This document shows positions 35,169-44,610 of a DNA stretch of 64,000 bases, piece by piece; positions within the stretch are counted from its first letter, which is position 1, and each line of letters starts with the position of its first letter. Source of the DNA: Spirulina subsalsa PCC 9445 (GTDB lineage Bacteria; Cyanobacteriota; Cyanobacteriia; Cyanobacteriales; Spirulinaceae); contig NZ_JH980292.1 of the NCBI RefSeq assembly GCF_000314005.1, positions 3,570,121 through 3,634,120 on the forward strand. Reading direction: 5' to 3'. The translations under genes and the position numbers were made by a program. The notes under the pieces were generated by a model, which worked only from the letters and a program-made list of their open reading frames with translations, did no database searches and was not told the DNA's origin.

Positions 35169-35291
35169 TTCCCAGTGGGTAGAAAAGGGGTTACAGGTTG
35201 GGTGAAGCGCCAGTGCAACCTAACAAGAAAACAGTATAATTGAATTAAGATAGTCACAGAAAACATCTGTCCTTTAACCTCGCGGATAGAC

Positions 35292-36134
35292 ATGACCCAA
35301 AGCGTAGACCGGACAATCATACCGCCTGCTTTTCCCGATCATACTCAATTACCTGAATCTGACGGAACGTTTGTGAAAAATTTTCAAGAACATCCCCAGA
35401 GTATTTTACTCACTGATTCTCTGGAAAGCACCCTGCAAGCTCTCCACCCTGATGGACAATATGCAATCGGCCAGGATTCTGGTATTTATTGGCGGGAAAC
35501 GGATCCCCCGGAACGGGGCGCTGAGGCCCCGGATTGGTTCTATGTTCCCAATGTTCCACCCCGATTAGATGGGCAATATCGCCGTTCTTATGTGTTGTGG
35601 CGGGAGTATATTGTTCCGTTTATTGCGATTGAATTTGCGAGTGGGGATGGTTCTGAAGAACGAGATAATACTCCTTTATCTCGTTTGCCGGACGGTGTTA
35701 AGCAAAAACCGGGGAAGTTCTGGGTTTATGAGCGGATTATTCGTATTCCCTATTATGCAATTTATCTGATTCAAACGAATGAGTTAGAAGTGTATAACTG
35801 GCTGAATGGTCGCTACCACCGTTTGGAGCCTAATGAGCGTGGACATTATCCCATTGCTACGATGGGGGTGGAGTTGGGGGTGTGGGAGGGAAGTTATCAA
35901 AATCAAACTCAGCACTGGTTACGTTGGTGGGATACTGAGGGGAATTTGTTGCTGACGGGGAGTGAGTTGGCTAAACTCGAACGCCAACGGGCGGAAGCGG
36001 AACGCCAACGGGCAGATAGTGCTGAACAAAGTCAACGAGAGGCAATTCCTAAACTGTTGGCAATGGGTTTAAGTGTGGAACAGGTGGCTGAGGCTTTATG
36101 TTTGTCGGTGGAAGAGGTGGCAAGACTGGGGTAG
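35292..36134 (+). CDS. Uma2 family (DUF820) PD-(D/E)XK nuclease-like protein
   Basis: The 280-residue protein has the Uma2 core: YAIGQDSGIYWRE, APDWFYV, VPFIAIEFASGDGSEERD (candidate Asp and Glu metal ligands) and FWVYERIIRIPYYAIY. A coiled Arg/Glu-rich segment (KLERQRAEAERQRADSAEQ) follows, then a short C-terminal helix pair LSVEQVAEALCLSVEEVARL of a kind common in these proteins. Uma2 genes are greatly expanded in cyanobacteria; nuclease activity is predicted from fold, and the biological role is unknown. Confidence 0.85.
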   Translation: MTQSVDRTIIPPAFPDHTQLPESDGTFVKNFQEHPQSILLTDSLESTLQALHPDGQYAIGQDSGIYWRETDPPERGAEAPDWFYVPNVPPRLDGQYRRSYVLWREYIVPFIAIEFASGDGSEERDNTPLSRLPDGVKQKPGKFWVYERIIRIPYYAIYLIQTNELEVYNWLNGRYHRLEPNERGHYPIATMGVELGVWEGSYQNQTQHWLRWWDTEGNLLLTGSELAKLERQRAEAERQRADSAEQSQREAIPKLLAMGLSVEQVAEALCLSVEEVARLG

Positions 36135-36166
36135 ATCCCATGAATCGGCCAGGATGAAAAACTAGG

Positions 36167-36766
36167 TTACTTTTTGCGCAACCGGGCAAAGTGTTCTTCT
36201 CCTTGCCGGGAGGGGACGGAGTGGGGGGTGGGGGAGAGGGTGAGAAGGTCAAAATAGGGGCTAAAACGTTGCTCGATTTCGGCCGGGGTGGTGCCAAAGG
36301 GAGGGCCTCCGGGACGGGTATGGGTGAAGAAAACGGCGATTAATTCCCCTTGGGGTTTGAGGAGAGAATGCACCAGTTCCACGTATTGGGGGCGCTGGTT
36401 TAAGGGGATGGCACAGAAACAGGTGTGTTCAAAGACATAATCAAAGGATTGAGGAAATTCTGTGGATAAATCAAAAATATTGCGTTCTAGGAAACGGGCG
36501 GGATTATCATAGTTTTGGGCGAGTTCTTGGGCATGGGCGATCGCAGAAGGCGCAAAGTCTACCCCTAATGTCTCATACCCCAACTCCCCAAACAACAGGG
36601 CATCATAGCCCCTTCCACAGCCCAAAACCACCACCGAACCGGGAGGGGGGGCTTCTGGACTCTGGAGGAAGTGGATTAAACTAGGAGTAGCTTGTCCTAA
36701 GTCCCAACGGGATGTTCCTTCTTGATAGCGGTTTTCCCAAAAGTGAGGGTGGGCAATTTCTGACAT
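36167..36766 (-). CDS. TPMT/HOL-like class I SAM methyltransferase
   Basis: The 199-residue protein begins HPHFWENRYQEGTSRWDLGQ, the entry motif of the thiopurine methyltransferase-like family. It has the SAM site VVVLGCGRGYDA (residues 45-56), GVDFAPSAI and FDYVFEHTCFCAI. Plant HOL proteins and bacterial relatives methylate halide, thiocyanate or bisulfide ions. By analogy this enzyme may make methyl halides or detoxify thiols, but specificity is unproven. It is convergent with the Uma2 gene. Confidence 0.87.
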   Translation of the reverse strand: MSEIAHPHFWENRYQEGTSRWDLGQATPSLIHFLQSPEAPPPGSVVVLGCGRGYDALLFGELGYETLGVDFAPSAIAHAQELAQNYDNPARFLERNIFDLSTEFPQSFDYVFEHTCFCAIPLNQRPQYVELVHSLLKPQGELIAVFFTHTRPGGPPFGTTPAEIEQRFSPYFDLLTLSPTPHSVPSRQGEEHFARLRKK

Positions 36767-36970
36767 ATCAATCCTTCTCTGGGTGGGGTTGAGGCCTCAC
36801 AGGGGAAACTGTGGCAACAGAGGGAATAGCGCGAATTGAACCCGATGGAAAACTCTCTCTGGCTGATTTCCCTGATTCGGCACAGAAACCACTGTAACAA
36901 GAATTAGGGAGTTGGTGCGTCTTACGGGATTTTGCTTTGATTTTAATGACCTTGCCATCAGGATAGTGTT

Positions 36971-38062
36971 ATGCCCCAAATTATCTCTATTCATTCTTTC
37001 CGTCATGGTACGGGCAAATCTACATTCACCACGAATTTAGCGGTGACATTAGGTCAACAGGGTTATCGGGTGGGTTTGGTGGAAACAGATATTCAGAGGC
37101 GATCGCATTTTTCCCCTCGTTCCCATTATTCCTCTTTGGGCGTAGATTGGGGGGAGCATCAACCTTTACTTCAGGATTATTTTCTTGGTCAGGTGAGTTT
37201 ATCTGAGTTAGTGTGCGATCGCAGCGCACTCCTCAACCCCACTCTCTCAGATGCCCCCGGTTATCTAGGCATTATCCACCATCATTTTAACTTCGTCCAA
37301 CCCCTGCCCCCAGAACTTCGTGATGTCCAACAAATTCACCAGATTCTTTGGGAAATTACAACCCATCTCCAGCTTGATTATTTACTCATTGATCTCTACC
37401 CCGGACTGAGTGAAGAAACTTTACCCCTAATTGCCCTCTGTGATATTTTTTTAGTCCTTTTATGTATTGACTATCCTGAATTTCAAGGGACGGCTGTCAC
37501 GCTTGATGTTGCCAAACGTCTTGAAATTCCCCACATTACCCTCCTGCTTAATCAAGTTCCTAAAACTTTGAACACTCCCCTCTTAAAACAACAAATCGAA
37601 ATGGCTTATGATACCTCAATTTTAGGAATTTTACCTTGGGCTGAACCCATGCAAACCCTTGAAAAAGAAGATATATTTTCCGTCTCTTTTCCTGACCATC
37701 CTTACAGCCAAGTTGTTCAAGATATTGCTCACCATTTACGTCAATTTTCTAGTGCTAACAGCCTCGAAAATAAACTTAACTCATCGTCAAATCCCGGATT
37801 AAGTATTTTTGAATTAATCGAGCTTTCTCCAGTTAAAAGACAACTTATAACAATCATGATTCGTCATTGCTCAATGACTTGGGAGGAACTAATCAACGCA
37901 ACTGAACAAGAACCCCAGAAACTGCACATCTTATTACAAGAACTTCTCGAACAAGGTTTTATTGAAGCCCATCATACGAACCAAAAAACCTACTATAAAC
38001 CTCGTTTAATTCGTTCTAAACCTTTACTCAAAAATCAATTATTTAATTTAGAAGACTTATAG
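36971..38062 (+). CDS. ParA/MinD-like ATPase with C-terminal winged helix
   Basis: The 363-residue protein has a Walker A RHGTGKST at residues 11-18, in place of the usual KGGxGKST, a LVETD A' motif at about 36-40, and LLIDLYPGLSEETL as Walker B. The first 250 residues fit the deviant-Walker ParA/MinD fold. Residues 275-345 (FELIELSPVKRQLITIMIRH; WEELINAT; LHILLQELLEQGFIEA; KTYYKPR) look like a winged helix-turn-helix. It is the first gene of a trio with an NTT-like transporter (51 bp later) and a Cache-HAMP protein (13 bp later). Role unknown. Confidence 0.8.
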   Translation: MPQIISIHSFRHGTGKSTFTTNLAVTLGQQGYRVGLVETDIQRRSHFSPRSHYSSLGVDWGEHQPLLQDYFLGQVSLSELVCDRSALLNPTLSDAPGYLGIIHHHFNFVQPLPPELRDVQQIHQILWEITTHLQLDYLLIDLYPGLSEETLPLIALCDIFLVLLCIDYPEFQGTAVTLDVAKRLEIPHITLLLNQVPKTLNTPLLKQQIEMAYDTSILGILPWAEPMQTLEKEDIFSVSFPDHPYSQVVQDIAHHLRQFSSANSLENKLNSSSNPGLSIFELIELSPVKRQLITIMIRHCSMTWEELINATEQEPQKLHILLQELLEQGFIEAHHTNQKTYYKPRLIRSKPLLKNQLFNLEDL

Positions 38063-38113
38063 TCTTATCTGAATAATTACCTTGATCATTTCATTCTATC
38101 CGTTGCTATTTAC

Positions 38114-39454
38114 ATGAAATTATTTCTCACTCGTCTTTTTGGTCTTCGTCCTCATGAACTGGTTTTAGTCTTACCATTAGGCTTAATCCTATGGAGTAAT
38201 TCTCTAGCTGTCCAAATTTCCTATATTGCCTCCGTCAGTGGCTTTTTAAACAAAGTTGGAGTTAATCAATTTCTCCTTGTCTCAATTATTACCTATCTAA
38301 TTATCTTGGGAATTCTTAGTTTAAAATCCCTGATTATCGATCGGCTATCCCGCGTCAACTTAATGGGAGGCATGACCTTTTCTTTTGCGATGATTTTTGT
38401 CCTGTTGCGACTGTTATTTGTCTTTAAGTTCCCTGACTGGCTAAACTATTCTTTCTTTTATTTACTAGCAGAACTCCAATGGTTATTTTTTCCGTTAATT
38501 TTTTGGATTTTTGCTAACTCTATTTTTAATATGGCCGAAGCCAAGCGACTCTTTCCCCTCATTGCCGCTTGGGGATTTTTAGGAAAATTACTAGGCATTG
38601 GCATTGCTACCATTGCACCGGGAGTTTTTGCTACCCTTGGTGTAGAGCCAGAAGAACTCATTTTGATTAATGTATTGTTTTATCTCTTTTCTTATATTTT
38701 AGTCAAAGTGTTTCTCAGTTCGACCCAATTTCATGATCAAACCCTTTATCAACCCGAATCAGTTCAAGATACCTTGACGGAATGTTTCAATTTTATTCAA
38801 GAAGTTCCTTCTTTTCAGTTTCTAACTTGGTCAATCCTCATCTTTTCCGCTTGCGACATCTTAATTGAGTTTCGCTTTTATGATATTTCTGATAATGCCT
38901 TTAGTTCATTAGGAGAATATCAAACCTTCTATGGGTTATATCGCTTAGGGATGACCCTTCTTTCCTTTGCCATACAAACCTTCTTAACGGGTAGAATTTT
39001 AACCTATTTTAACCTAAAAGATACGTTTTTGATTATGCCGTTTACCATGCTCACAGCACTTATTTTACTGCTTATTTATCCGAATTTAGTTGGAGGGGTT
39101 GGGGCGATTTTATTAGCGCGGCTTTCTTGGGATACGATTGATGAGTCTGCGCGGAAATCTTTTCAAGCATTAGTGCCAGAAGAGCGCAGAGGTCGTGTCA
39201 GTATTTTTATGGACGGGTATTTACTGGCAGTGGGAACAATTCTAGGTTCTGGAGTAGCTGGAATTGTTATTTTATTCCGTCATGTTCTTCCCTTTAGTGC
39301 CTTTTACGGGTATATTGGAATAGGTATTCTCACCGCATTTTTCGGGATCTGGTCAATTTTTCAAATGCGTGTTGTCTACGAAAATAGTCTGCTCAATTGG
39401 CGTTTAACTCGTCGTTCTAAAGCAAAAAGTGTTTTGGACAAGCTAAATATATAG
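38114..39454 (+). CDS. NTT/MFS-like polytopic transporter
   Basis: The 446-residue protein has about twelve hydrophobic segments, with an N-terminal LFGLRPHELVLVLPLGLILWSN, as in Npt1/Npt2-type nucleotide transporter relatives. It also has FPLIAAWGFLGKLLGIGIA, a pattern of the ATP/ADP carrier (AAA) family, and an ARKSFQALVPEERRGRV loop. Bacterial NTT-like proteins outside intracellular parasites have unknown cargo. In this trio its gene lies between a ParA-like ATPase and a Cache-HAMP membrane sensor, suggesting regulated transport or a signalling role. Confidence 0.75.
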   Translation: MKLFLTRLFGLRPHELVLVLPLGLILWSNSLAVQISYIASVSGFLNKVGVNQFLLVSIITYLIILGILSLKSLIIDRLSRVNLMGGMTFSFAMIFVLLRLLFVFKFPDWLNYSFFYLLAELQWLFFPLIFWIFANSIFNMAEAKRLFPLIAAWGFLGKLLGIGIATIAPGVFATLGVEPEELILINVLFYLFSYILVKVFLSSTQFHDQTLYQPESVQDTLTECFNFIQEVPSFQFLTWSILIFSACDILIEFRFYDISDNAFSSLGEYQTFYGLYRLGMTLLSFAIQTFLTGRILTYFNLKDTFLIMPFTMLTALILLLIYPNLVGGVGAILLARLSWDTIDESARKSFQALVPEERRGRVSIFMDGYLLAVGTILGSGVAGIVILFRHVLPFSAFYGYIGIGILTAFFGIWSIFQMRVVYENSLLNWRLTRRSKAKSVLDKLNI

Positions 39455-39467
39455 GATAGCTCAAACC

Positions 39468-40556
39468 ATGATCACCCAGGAGAAAAGTCTCAGTCAACAA
39501 AAAATATTTAGTTTGCGGTGGAAACTCTTGTTAGGGTTTACGCTACTTTTTAGTGGAGTTTTTACCATTGCTTTTTACTGGTTTTATAGCTTCTCAACAG
39601 AAAAAGCTTTAGAACGACTTAAGTTGGATTTACAAAACACCGCACTGGGAGCTGTAAAAAAGGTAAATGGTGATGAATCTTTGCGGTTGTATGAAGTAGG
39701 TCAAAGAAATTTTGTCGGCTACTCCCATGCACCTATTTATGAGAAACAACTCAACTGGTTTAAAACGGTTCATAGTATTGAACCTCGGGTTTATCCCTAT
39801 ACTATGTTATTAGGTGATCCTGCCACTAATCGCCGCATTGGAGAACCAAAAGTCGAGGAAGGAGAGCTAGAAATTATTTATCTAGTTGATTCATTGTGGG
39901 TTTATAATCCAGAACGAGCCTTATTATTTTTAGAACCTAATGCTCCTTCTCCAGAACACTTAAAAGCCTTTCAAGAAGAAAGGACAGTGATTCGGGATCT
40001 CTACACCGATCAATGGGGAAGTTGGCTTTCTGCTTATACCCCGTTAAAGGATAGTCAAGGGAATGTAATTGGTTTATTAGGGGCTGATATTGAAGCCAAT
40101 CATGTGTTTGAAGTTCAACGCGCTATTCGCCAGCGTGTGATTATTGCCTTTGGCTTAACCTATGGTTCTTTATTTATTTTAGTTTATTTTGCTTCAGATT
40201 TCTTTATGAAGCCCATTTTACAACTGACCCAAATGGCTAAAGAAATTGGGGAAGCTAAATATGAACATGATTTTGCATTTTTTCAGAGAAAACGCTGGTT
40301 AGATGAAATTTCGATTCTGGCGAATGTTTTTGAAATGATGGTTGATAAGGTTCGCCAACGGGAAGAGAAACTGAAAAGACAAGTGGCGGAGCTAAAAATC
40401 GAAATTGATCAGGTAAAAAGAACGAAGCAAGTGAAAGAAATTGTCGAAACAGATTTTTTTTCTGACCTACAAAAGAAAGCGCGAGAGATTAAAAAACGTC
40501 GGCAATTGTCTGAGCAAGGTGGAGATGATTTAGGTTCTTCTGAAACGGGTTTGTGA
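39468..40556 (+). CDS. Cache-HAMP membrane sensor without output domain
   Basis: The 362-residue protein has a membrane helix at about residues 18-40, an extracytoplasmic Cache-like domain to about 220 (VGYSHAPIYEKQLNWFKTVH; PYTMLLGDP; GSWLSAYTPLKDSQGNVIGLLGADI), a second helix at about 224-246, a HAMP domain (MKPILQLTQMAKEIG; DEISILANVFEMMVDKV) and a coiled-coil tail. The front half looks like cyanobacterial adenylate cyclase sensors, but no cyclase, kinase or GGDEF domain follows. It ends its operon, 13 bp after the transporter gene. The output must pass to another protein. Confidence 0.82.
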   Translation: MITQEKSLSQQKIFSLRWKLLLGFTLLFSGVFTIAFYWFYSFSTEKALERLKLDLQNTALGAVKKVNGDESLRLYEVGQRNFVGYSHAPIYEKQLNWFKTVHSIEPRVYPYTMLLGDPATNRRIGEPKVEEGELEIIYLVDSLWVYNPERALLFLEPNAPSPEHLKAFQEERTVIRDLYTDQWGSWLSAYTPLKDSQGNVIGLLGADIEANHVFEVQRAIRQRVIIAFGLTYGSLFILVYFASDFFMKPILQLTQMAKEIGEAKYEHDFAFFQRKRWLDEISILANVFEMMVDKVRQREEKLKRQVAELKIEIDQVKRTKQVKEIVETDFFSDLQKKAREIKKRRQLSEQGGDDLGSSETGL

Positions 40557-40805
40557 AAGTTTTCCGGATTAGGTGTGCTTGCTCTGAACGGGGAAAGGAG
40601 ATTACTGGTTAGGAATGAGGGGTGAGTGGTCATTGAGTCGTTTTTGTGGGTAGACTAGAAAAACAACGTAGCTTAATTGGCTGTGCATCTCTCTGACCTT
40701 GTACTCCTCATTACTCTGAGAAAAAACACTCAGAAACGATAAGAGGAGGGGGCGAAGTAATTTAACAAAATCCAGAAACTATCCAAATTATGGAGATTTT
40801 TGCTC

Positions 40806-41900
40806 ATGTTGAACACCCAAAAACGTCAGTTGGTTTGGGAAGATTGGCGATCGCAACTGCAACACCGAATTAGCACCTTAGAACAATTGCGGGAGTGGGT
40901 CAACGTAACACCAGAGGAGGAAGAGGCGATCGCGCAATGTCAAGGAAAATACCGTTGGAGTATTACCCCCTACTATGCCTCCTTGATGGATCGCAACGAT
41001 CCCAGCTGTCCCATCCGCCAACAAGCGATTCCCCAACTCGGAGAATTCAAAACCTTTGCCAACGCTTCAGAAGATCCCGTCGGAGACACAGAATATCGCA
41101 AAACGAACCGCGTCATACATAAATATCCCGATCGGGTGATCATGCTCGTCACAGAAGCTTGTGCTGTCTACTGTCGTCACTGTACCCGCAAATACCACAC
41201 CACCGACCTAGAAGGCAGTTATTTTGAACAAAACGAAGCGCTGGCCTGGGATCAAGACTTCCGCTATATTCATGATCACCCTGAAATCCGGGATGTTTTA
41301 CTCACGGGAGGAGATCCCCTGACCTACGGTGATGAAAAACTTGAGTGGATTATTGCCACCTTACGGAAAATCCCCCACGTTGAAATTATTCGTATTGGCT
41401 CCCGTTATCCTGTCTTGCTGCCTCAACGCATTACCCCCAAATTTTGCCAAATGTTGGATCGTTACCATCCCATCTGGCTAAATACCCACTTCAATCATGG
41501 CAAGGAAATCACCCCCGCCTCGGCCGAGGCCTGCGATCGCCTCCTACGTCACGGCGTTGTCGTCCAAAATCAAACCGTCCTTCTCAAAGGCATTAACGAC
41601 AACCTCGAAACCATGAGGGATCTACTCAAAAGTCTCCTGAAAATTCGTGTTCGTCCCTACTATCTCTATCATTGCGATAACGTCACTGGAGTGTCTCATT
41701 TTGTCCCTAGTATTGAAACCGGACGAGCCATTATGCGCGGTCTACAAGGCTATATGACAGGCTTTGCAGTCCCCCAATATATCATCACCACCAAACTGGG
41801 TAAAATCCCCCTCTGGGAGCAACAAGTCCATCAACAAGGGAATGGCTATCACCTAGAAAACTATCGCGGTCAAACCATGCCGCTTTACGAAGACCTTTGA
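40806..41900 (+). CDS. KamA-family radical SAM enzyme (lysine 2,3-aminomutase-like)
   Basis: The 364-residue protein has the radical SAM cluster CAVYCRHC (Cys119, Cys123, Cys126), GDPLTYGDEKLEW, SRYPVLLPQRI, and a VLLKGIND segment with a lysine at the position expected to hold PLP. This fits the lysine 2,3-aminomutase family, which interconverts L-lysine and beta-lysine with PLP and a 5'-deoxyadenosyl radical. Some relatives act on other amino acids, so the substrate is unproven. beta-Lysine can lead to the osmolyte N-acetyl-beta-lysine, but no acetyltransferase is adjacent. ATG 40806 is preferred to TTG 40800. A bidirectional terminator follows. Confidence 0.87.
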   Translation: MLNTQKRQLVWEDWRSQLQHRISTLEQLREWVNVTPEEEEAIAQCQGKYRWSITPYYASLMDRNDPSCPIRQQAIPQLGEFKTFANASEDPVGDTEYRKTNRVIHKYPDRVIMLVTEACAVYCRHCTRKYHTTDLEGSYFEQNEALAWDQDFRYIHDHPEIRDVLLTGGDPLTYGDEKLEWIIATLRKIPHVEIIRIGSRYPVLLPQRITPKFCQMLDRYHPIWLNTHFNHGKEITPASAEACDRLLRHGVVVQNQTVLLKGINDNLETMRDLLKSLLKIRVRPYYLYHCDNVTGVSHFVPSIETGRAIMRGLQGYMTGFAVPQYIITTKLGKIPLWEQQVHQQGNGYHLENYRGQTMPLYEDL

Positions 41901-41930
41901 GATGGCAGACACTCGGTCTTAAAAAACTTA

Positions 41931-41965
41931 AAAAACCAGCTATCTCTGGGAGATAGCTGGTTTTT
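41931..41965. terminator. Bidirectional terminator between the kamA-like gene and rpsD
   Basis: AAAACCAGCTATCTC pairs perfectly with GAGATAGCTGGTTTT around a three-base loop (TGG). A-run and T-run flank the hairpin, so it can end transcription from both convergent genes. Confidence 0.9.
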
Positions 41966-42060
41966 CAAGGAAGGAAACTAGGCGCACAGCGCGCCTCCAC
42001 CCAAGCCTGTCAGCGATGGGTGGAGCATTCCCGCGCCATATTTTGGTAAGAACGAAAAAA

Positions 42061-42669
42061 CTACACTTTGCGAGAATAGTACTCAACCACCAACAGTTCA
42101 TTGATATTGAGAGCCACCCATTCCCGTTCAACAATACCATTCACCTTACCCGTCATGGTTTGTTTATCAAATTCCAGATGGCTCGGTAGATTCGCTAAAC
42201 CGGGGTACTCCATATTAGCTTCCACCAAACGACGGGAATTCTCCTTATTCCGCACCGTAACCACATCTCCCGCACGGCATTGGTAACTGGCAATATCGAC
42301 CACACGACCATTCACCATCACATGACCATGATTCACCAACTGACGAGCCGCCGGAATCGTTCCCGCCATTCCCAAGCGGAATACCGTATTATCTAAACGC
42401 ATTTCCAGCAATTGCAACAGACGTTCACCTGTTGATCCCGTCGCTCTACGCGCTTGGCGCATATAACGAATTAACTGGCGCTCAGAAACACCATAGTTGA
42501 ACCGTAACTTTTGCTTTTCCTCCAGACGGATGGCATATTCAGAACGTTTCCGCCGATTCTGTCCATGTTGTCCAGGGGGATAACTGCGACGGCTACTTTT
42601 CCGTGTTAAACCCGGCAATTCCCCTAGACGGCGGGTGATGCGCAAACGAGGTCCTCTATAACGAGACAT
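42061..42669 (-). CDS. rpsD: 30S ribosomal protein S4
   Basis: The 202-residue protein is full length for S4, with [40 protein letters not shown], and the S4 RNA-binding domain [22 protein letters not shown] and [15 protein letters not shown]4 binds 16S rRNA early in 30S assembly and may act as a translational repressor in some bacteria. As in other cyanobacteria it stands apart from the main ribosomal operons. Confidence 0.98.
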   Translation of the reverse strand: MSRYRGPRLRITRRLGELPGLTRKSSRRSYPPGQHGQNRRKRSEYAIRLEEKQKLRFNYGVSERQLIRYMRQARRATGSTGERLLQLLEMRLDNTVFRLGMAGTIPAARQLVNHGHVMVNGRVVDIASYQCRAGDVVTVRNKENSRRLVEANMEYPGLANLPSHLEFDKQTMTGKVNGIVEREWVALNINELLVVEYYSRKV

Positions 42670-42828
42670 ATAATCTTCTTTCTCCTAATCGTACTAACGC
42701 GGCTTGGCGCAAATTTTTCAGAGGTTTGGCGATAGGGGGTTTGGTACAGAGCGAACCAAAATTTTACCCGAACTTTTAATTGTACAGCCTTTTGGGGCAA
42801 TCGAGCAACACCCCTGATCCCCCCCACC

Positions 42829-43170
42829 CTAACCCGGTGGCCAAGCCAAGGGACGACCACCCAAAATATGGAGGTGGAGATGATTCACAGTTTGTCCCCC
42901 ATCCTCTCCATTATTGATCACAATGCGATAACCATTGCTTAGTCCCGCCTGTGCAGCCACTTCTTTAACTTTAATTAATAAATGACCTAACAAGCGATGA
43001 TCTTCCGGGTTAGCCTGAGACAGTTGGGGAATTGGTTGTTTAGGAATTAACAGAATATGAGTCGGTGCAACCGGGTTAACATCGGTAAAGGCCAAACAGA
43101 GATCATCTTCGTAGACAATATTAGCGGGAATTTCCCGGCGGATAATTTTCGCGAAAATTGTATCACTCAT
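42829..43170 (-). CDS. HIT-family nucleotide-binding protein (HINT type)
   Basis: From ATG 43170 the protein has 113 residues, the normal length. It starts [22 protein letters not shown], contains [10 protein letters not shown], and ends with the histidine triad HLHLHILGG (HxHxH). HINT proteins are purine nucleoside phosphoramidases in the cytoplasm; the bacterial role is not well defined. The upstream frame to 43236 adds 22 residues that look non-native and include no ribosome-binding site. Confidence 0.93.
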   Translation of the reverse strand: MSDTIFAKIIRREIPANIVYEDDLCLAFTDVNPVAPTHILLIPKQPIPQLSQANPEDHRLLGHLLIKVKEVAAQAGLSNGYRIVINNGEDGGQTVNHLHLHILGGRPLAWPPG

Positions 43171-43276
43171 CAGTTTTGCAATTGTTTTTTTCCAAGTAAC
43201 TTGGGAATCACCACAGGGTGAGTCAGGAGTTTTCAAAGGAATTCCCTTCCTCCTGACACACTCTTTTAAACCCCAT

Positions 43277-43903
43277 TCATGATCGTCCTAACCACTCTTT
43301 GAGTAACTCCAATAAATTACTCCCCCCCCAAATGAGAGCAAAAAAGATGGACCCAGCCAACAATCCACCCATTAGACAGACGACTAAACCCATCAAAGTA
43401 ATGATGCCATCATCTTCTACTAAACCAAACCCTGTAATAAAAATCCCCATAGCTGGGAGGGTATTGGTTCCCGGGATGGGGATCATCATACAAATGGCCA
43501 TCAAGGAAATCGCTACCCCAATCACCACACGCCCGGAAAAACTGGTACAAATGGTCACTAATCGGGGTTTGGTGAACAATTCCAAGCGACGCAACCAAGG
43601 CATCCCACTTTTGACAATGCGTTGAGCGGTGGTTAAGCGCACGGTGGACTGTTTCATCCGTTCCGGCAACCAAGGACGTTTTCTCCCTGCCATTAACTGA
43701 ACCGCTAATAAAAACATAACCACACCAAAAGGGATGGAGTAACCCGGAGCAGGTACGGGTAAGGCTGAGGGTAAGGACAGCAGAACAAAAAGAATCCCGA
43801 ATACTCGTTCTCCGGCTAGGGTGAGAATATCGTAAAATGTGACTTCCGGGTTACGGTCTTCCTCGAAAAAGTAACGGTTCAATTCAACGGAAAGTTTGGC
43901 CAT
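43277..43903 (-). CDS. ExoD family membrane protein
   Basis: The 208-residue protein has several hydrophobic segments ([77 protein letters not shown]) and the ExoD signature [32 protein letters not shown] near residues 23-54. ExoD affects exopolysaccharide production and nodule invasion in rhizobia; its mechanism is unknown. It should lie in the cytoplasmic membrane. It is followed on the same strand by the HIT gene. Confidence 0.88.
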   Translation of the reverse strand: MAKLSVELNRYFFEEDRNPEVTFYDILTLAGERVFGILFVLLSLPSALPVPAPGYSIPFGVVMFLLAVQLMAGRKRPWLPERMKQSTVRLTTAQRIVKSGMPWLRRLELFTKPRLVTICTSFSGRVVIGVAISLMAICMMIPIPGTNTLPAMGIFITGFGLVEDDGIITLMGLVVCLMGGLLAGSIFFALIWGGSNLLELLKEWLGRS

Positions 43904-43948
43904 AGAGTTTGTATCGGGACAAAGAACTCAAAGTACTCGAATCCAACT

Positions 43949-44428
43949 TTAGCACTCTTGTTGACGATAGCCGTAAAAATCAATCCGATACTCGGTAATG
44001 GTTATCCCCGTCTGCTCCTCAATTTGCGCCAATAAATCGGCGGGTAACTCAATATGGACATCAATAATTTGTTGCGTATCTAAACAGTTAACATGACTAT
44101 GAGTATCGCTGATGTTGCCGTACAGTCTGCCATCACAGCGCTCTACACACTCAATAATTCCCTGACTCGATAAAGCCTCTAAATTCTGATAAACCGAAGT
44201 GTGACCAATCCCTTTCCCTTTTTGATTCAAACGATCATAAATTGCTCGGGCGGAGAGGTGTTCTTGTTCTTCCCATAACAACTCTAAAATATAGCGACGT
44301 TGACGACTCAGACGCATCCCCAACACTTGACAGCGTTCATAGGCATCCTCTAAAGAACGAATAGGCTTTAAAGCGACTTTTGTCTGAGTTTGGGAAGACT
44401 GGGACAAGGGCAAATTAGTCTTGTTCAT
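43949..44428 (-). CDS. Fur-family regulator, FurC/PerR-like
   Basis: The 159-residue protein has a winged helix with GMRLSRQRRYILELLWEEQEHLSARAIYDRLN and HTSVYQNLEAL as recognition helix, then a dimerisation domain DGRLYGNISDTHSHVNCLDTQQIIDVHIELP. The metal-site histidines and aspartate are present. The two CxxC zinc pairs of classic Fur/PerR are absent; only Cys in HVNC remains, as in cyanobacterial FurC/PerR-type proteins. It probably represses peroxide-response genes, with oxidation of the metal-site His as the switch. It faces bioB across 182 bp that should hold its own operator. Confidence 0.82.
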   Translation of the reverse strand: MNKTNLPLSQSSQTQTKVALKPIRSLEDAYERCQVLGMRLSRQRRYILELLWEEQEHLSARAIYDRLNQKGKGIGHTSVYQNLEALSSQGIIECVERCDGRLYGNISDTHSHVNCLDTQQIIDVHIELPADLLAQIEEQTGITITEYRIDFYGYRQQEC

Positions 44429-44610
44429 CCGTCAATTTTTGTGCATCCGTCAGTTGATGGCTATTTATTCATACTCGTTACCACTTTAGCTTAGAGGCTG
44501 GGAAATGTCTATCTTCACTTCGGAGGAATTCCTTGCTTTTCCGTTCTTCTCCCCAGGAAGATGATACAATTGCCTGACAAGCTTGGGGATAGTCGGCTAA
44601 ATATCCAGCA

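Noticed and set aside
44430-44610. tRNA or riboswitch upstream of bioB
   Set aside because: No cloverleaf, no T-loop GTTCRA block and no recognisable aptamer were found; nor did I find any tRNA elsewhere in the window.
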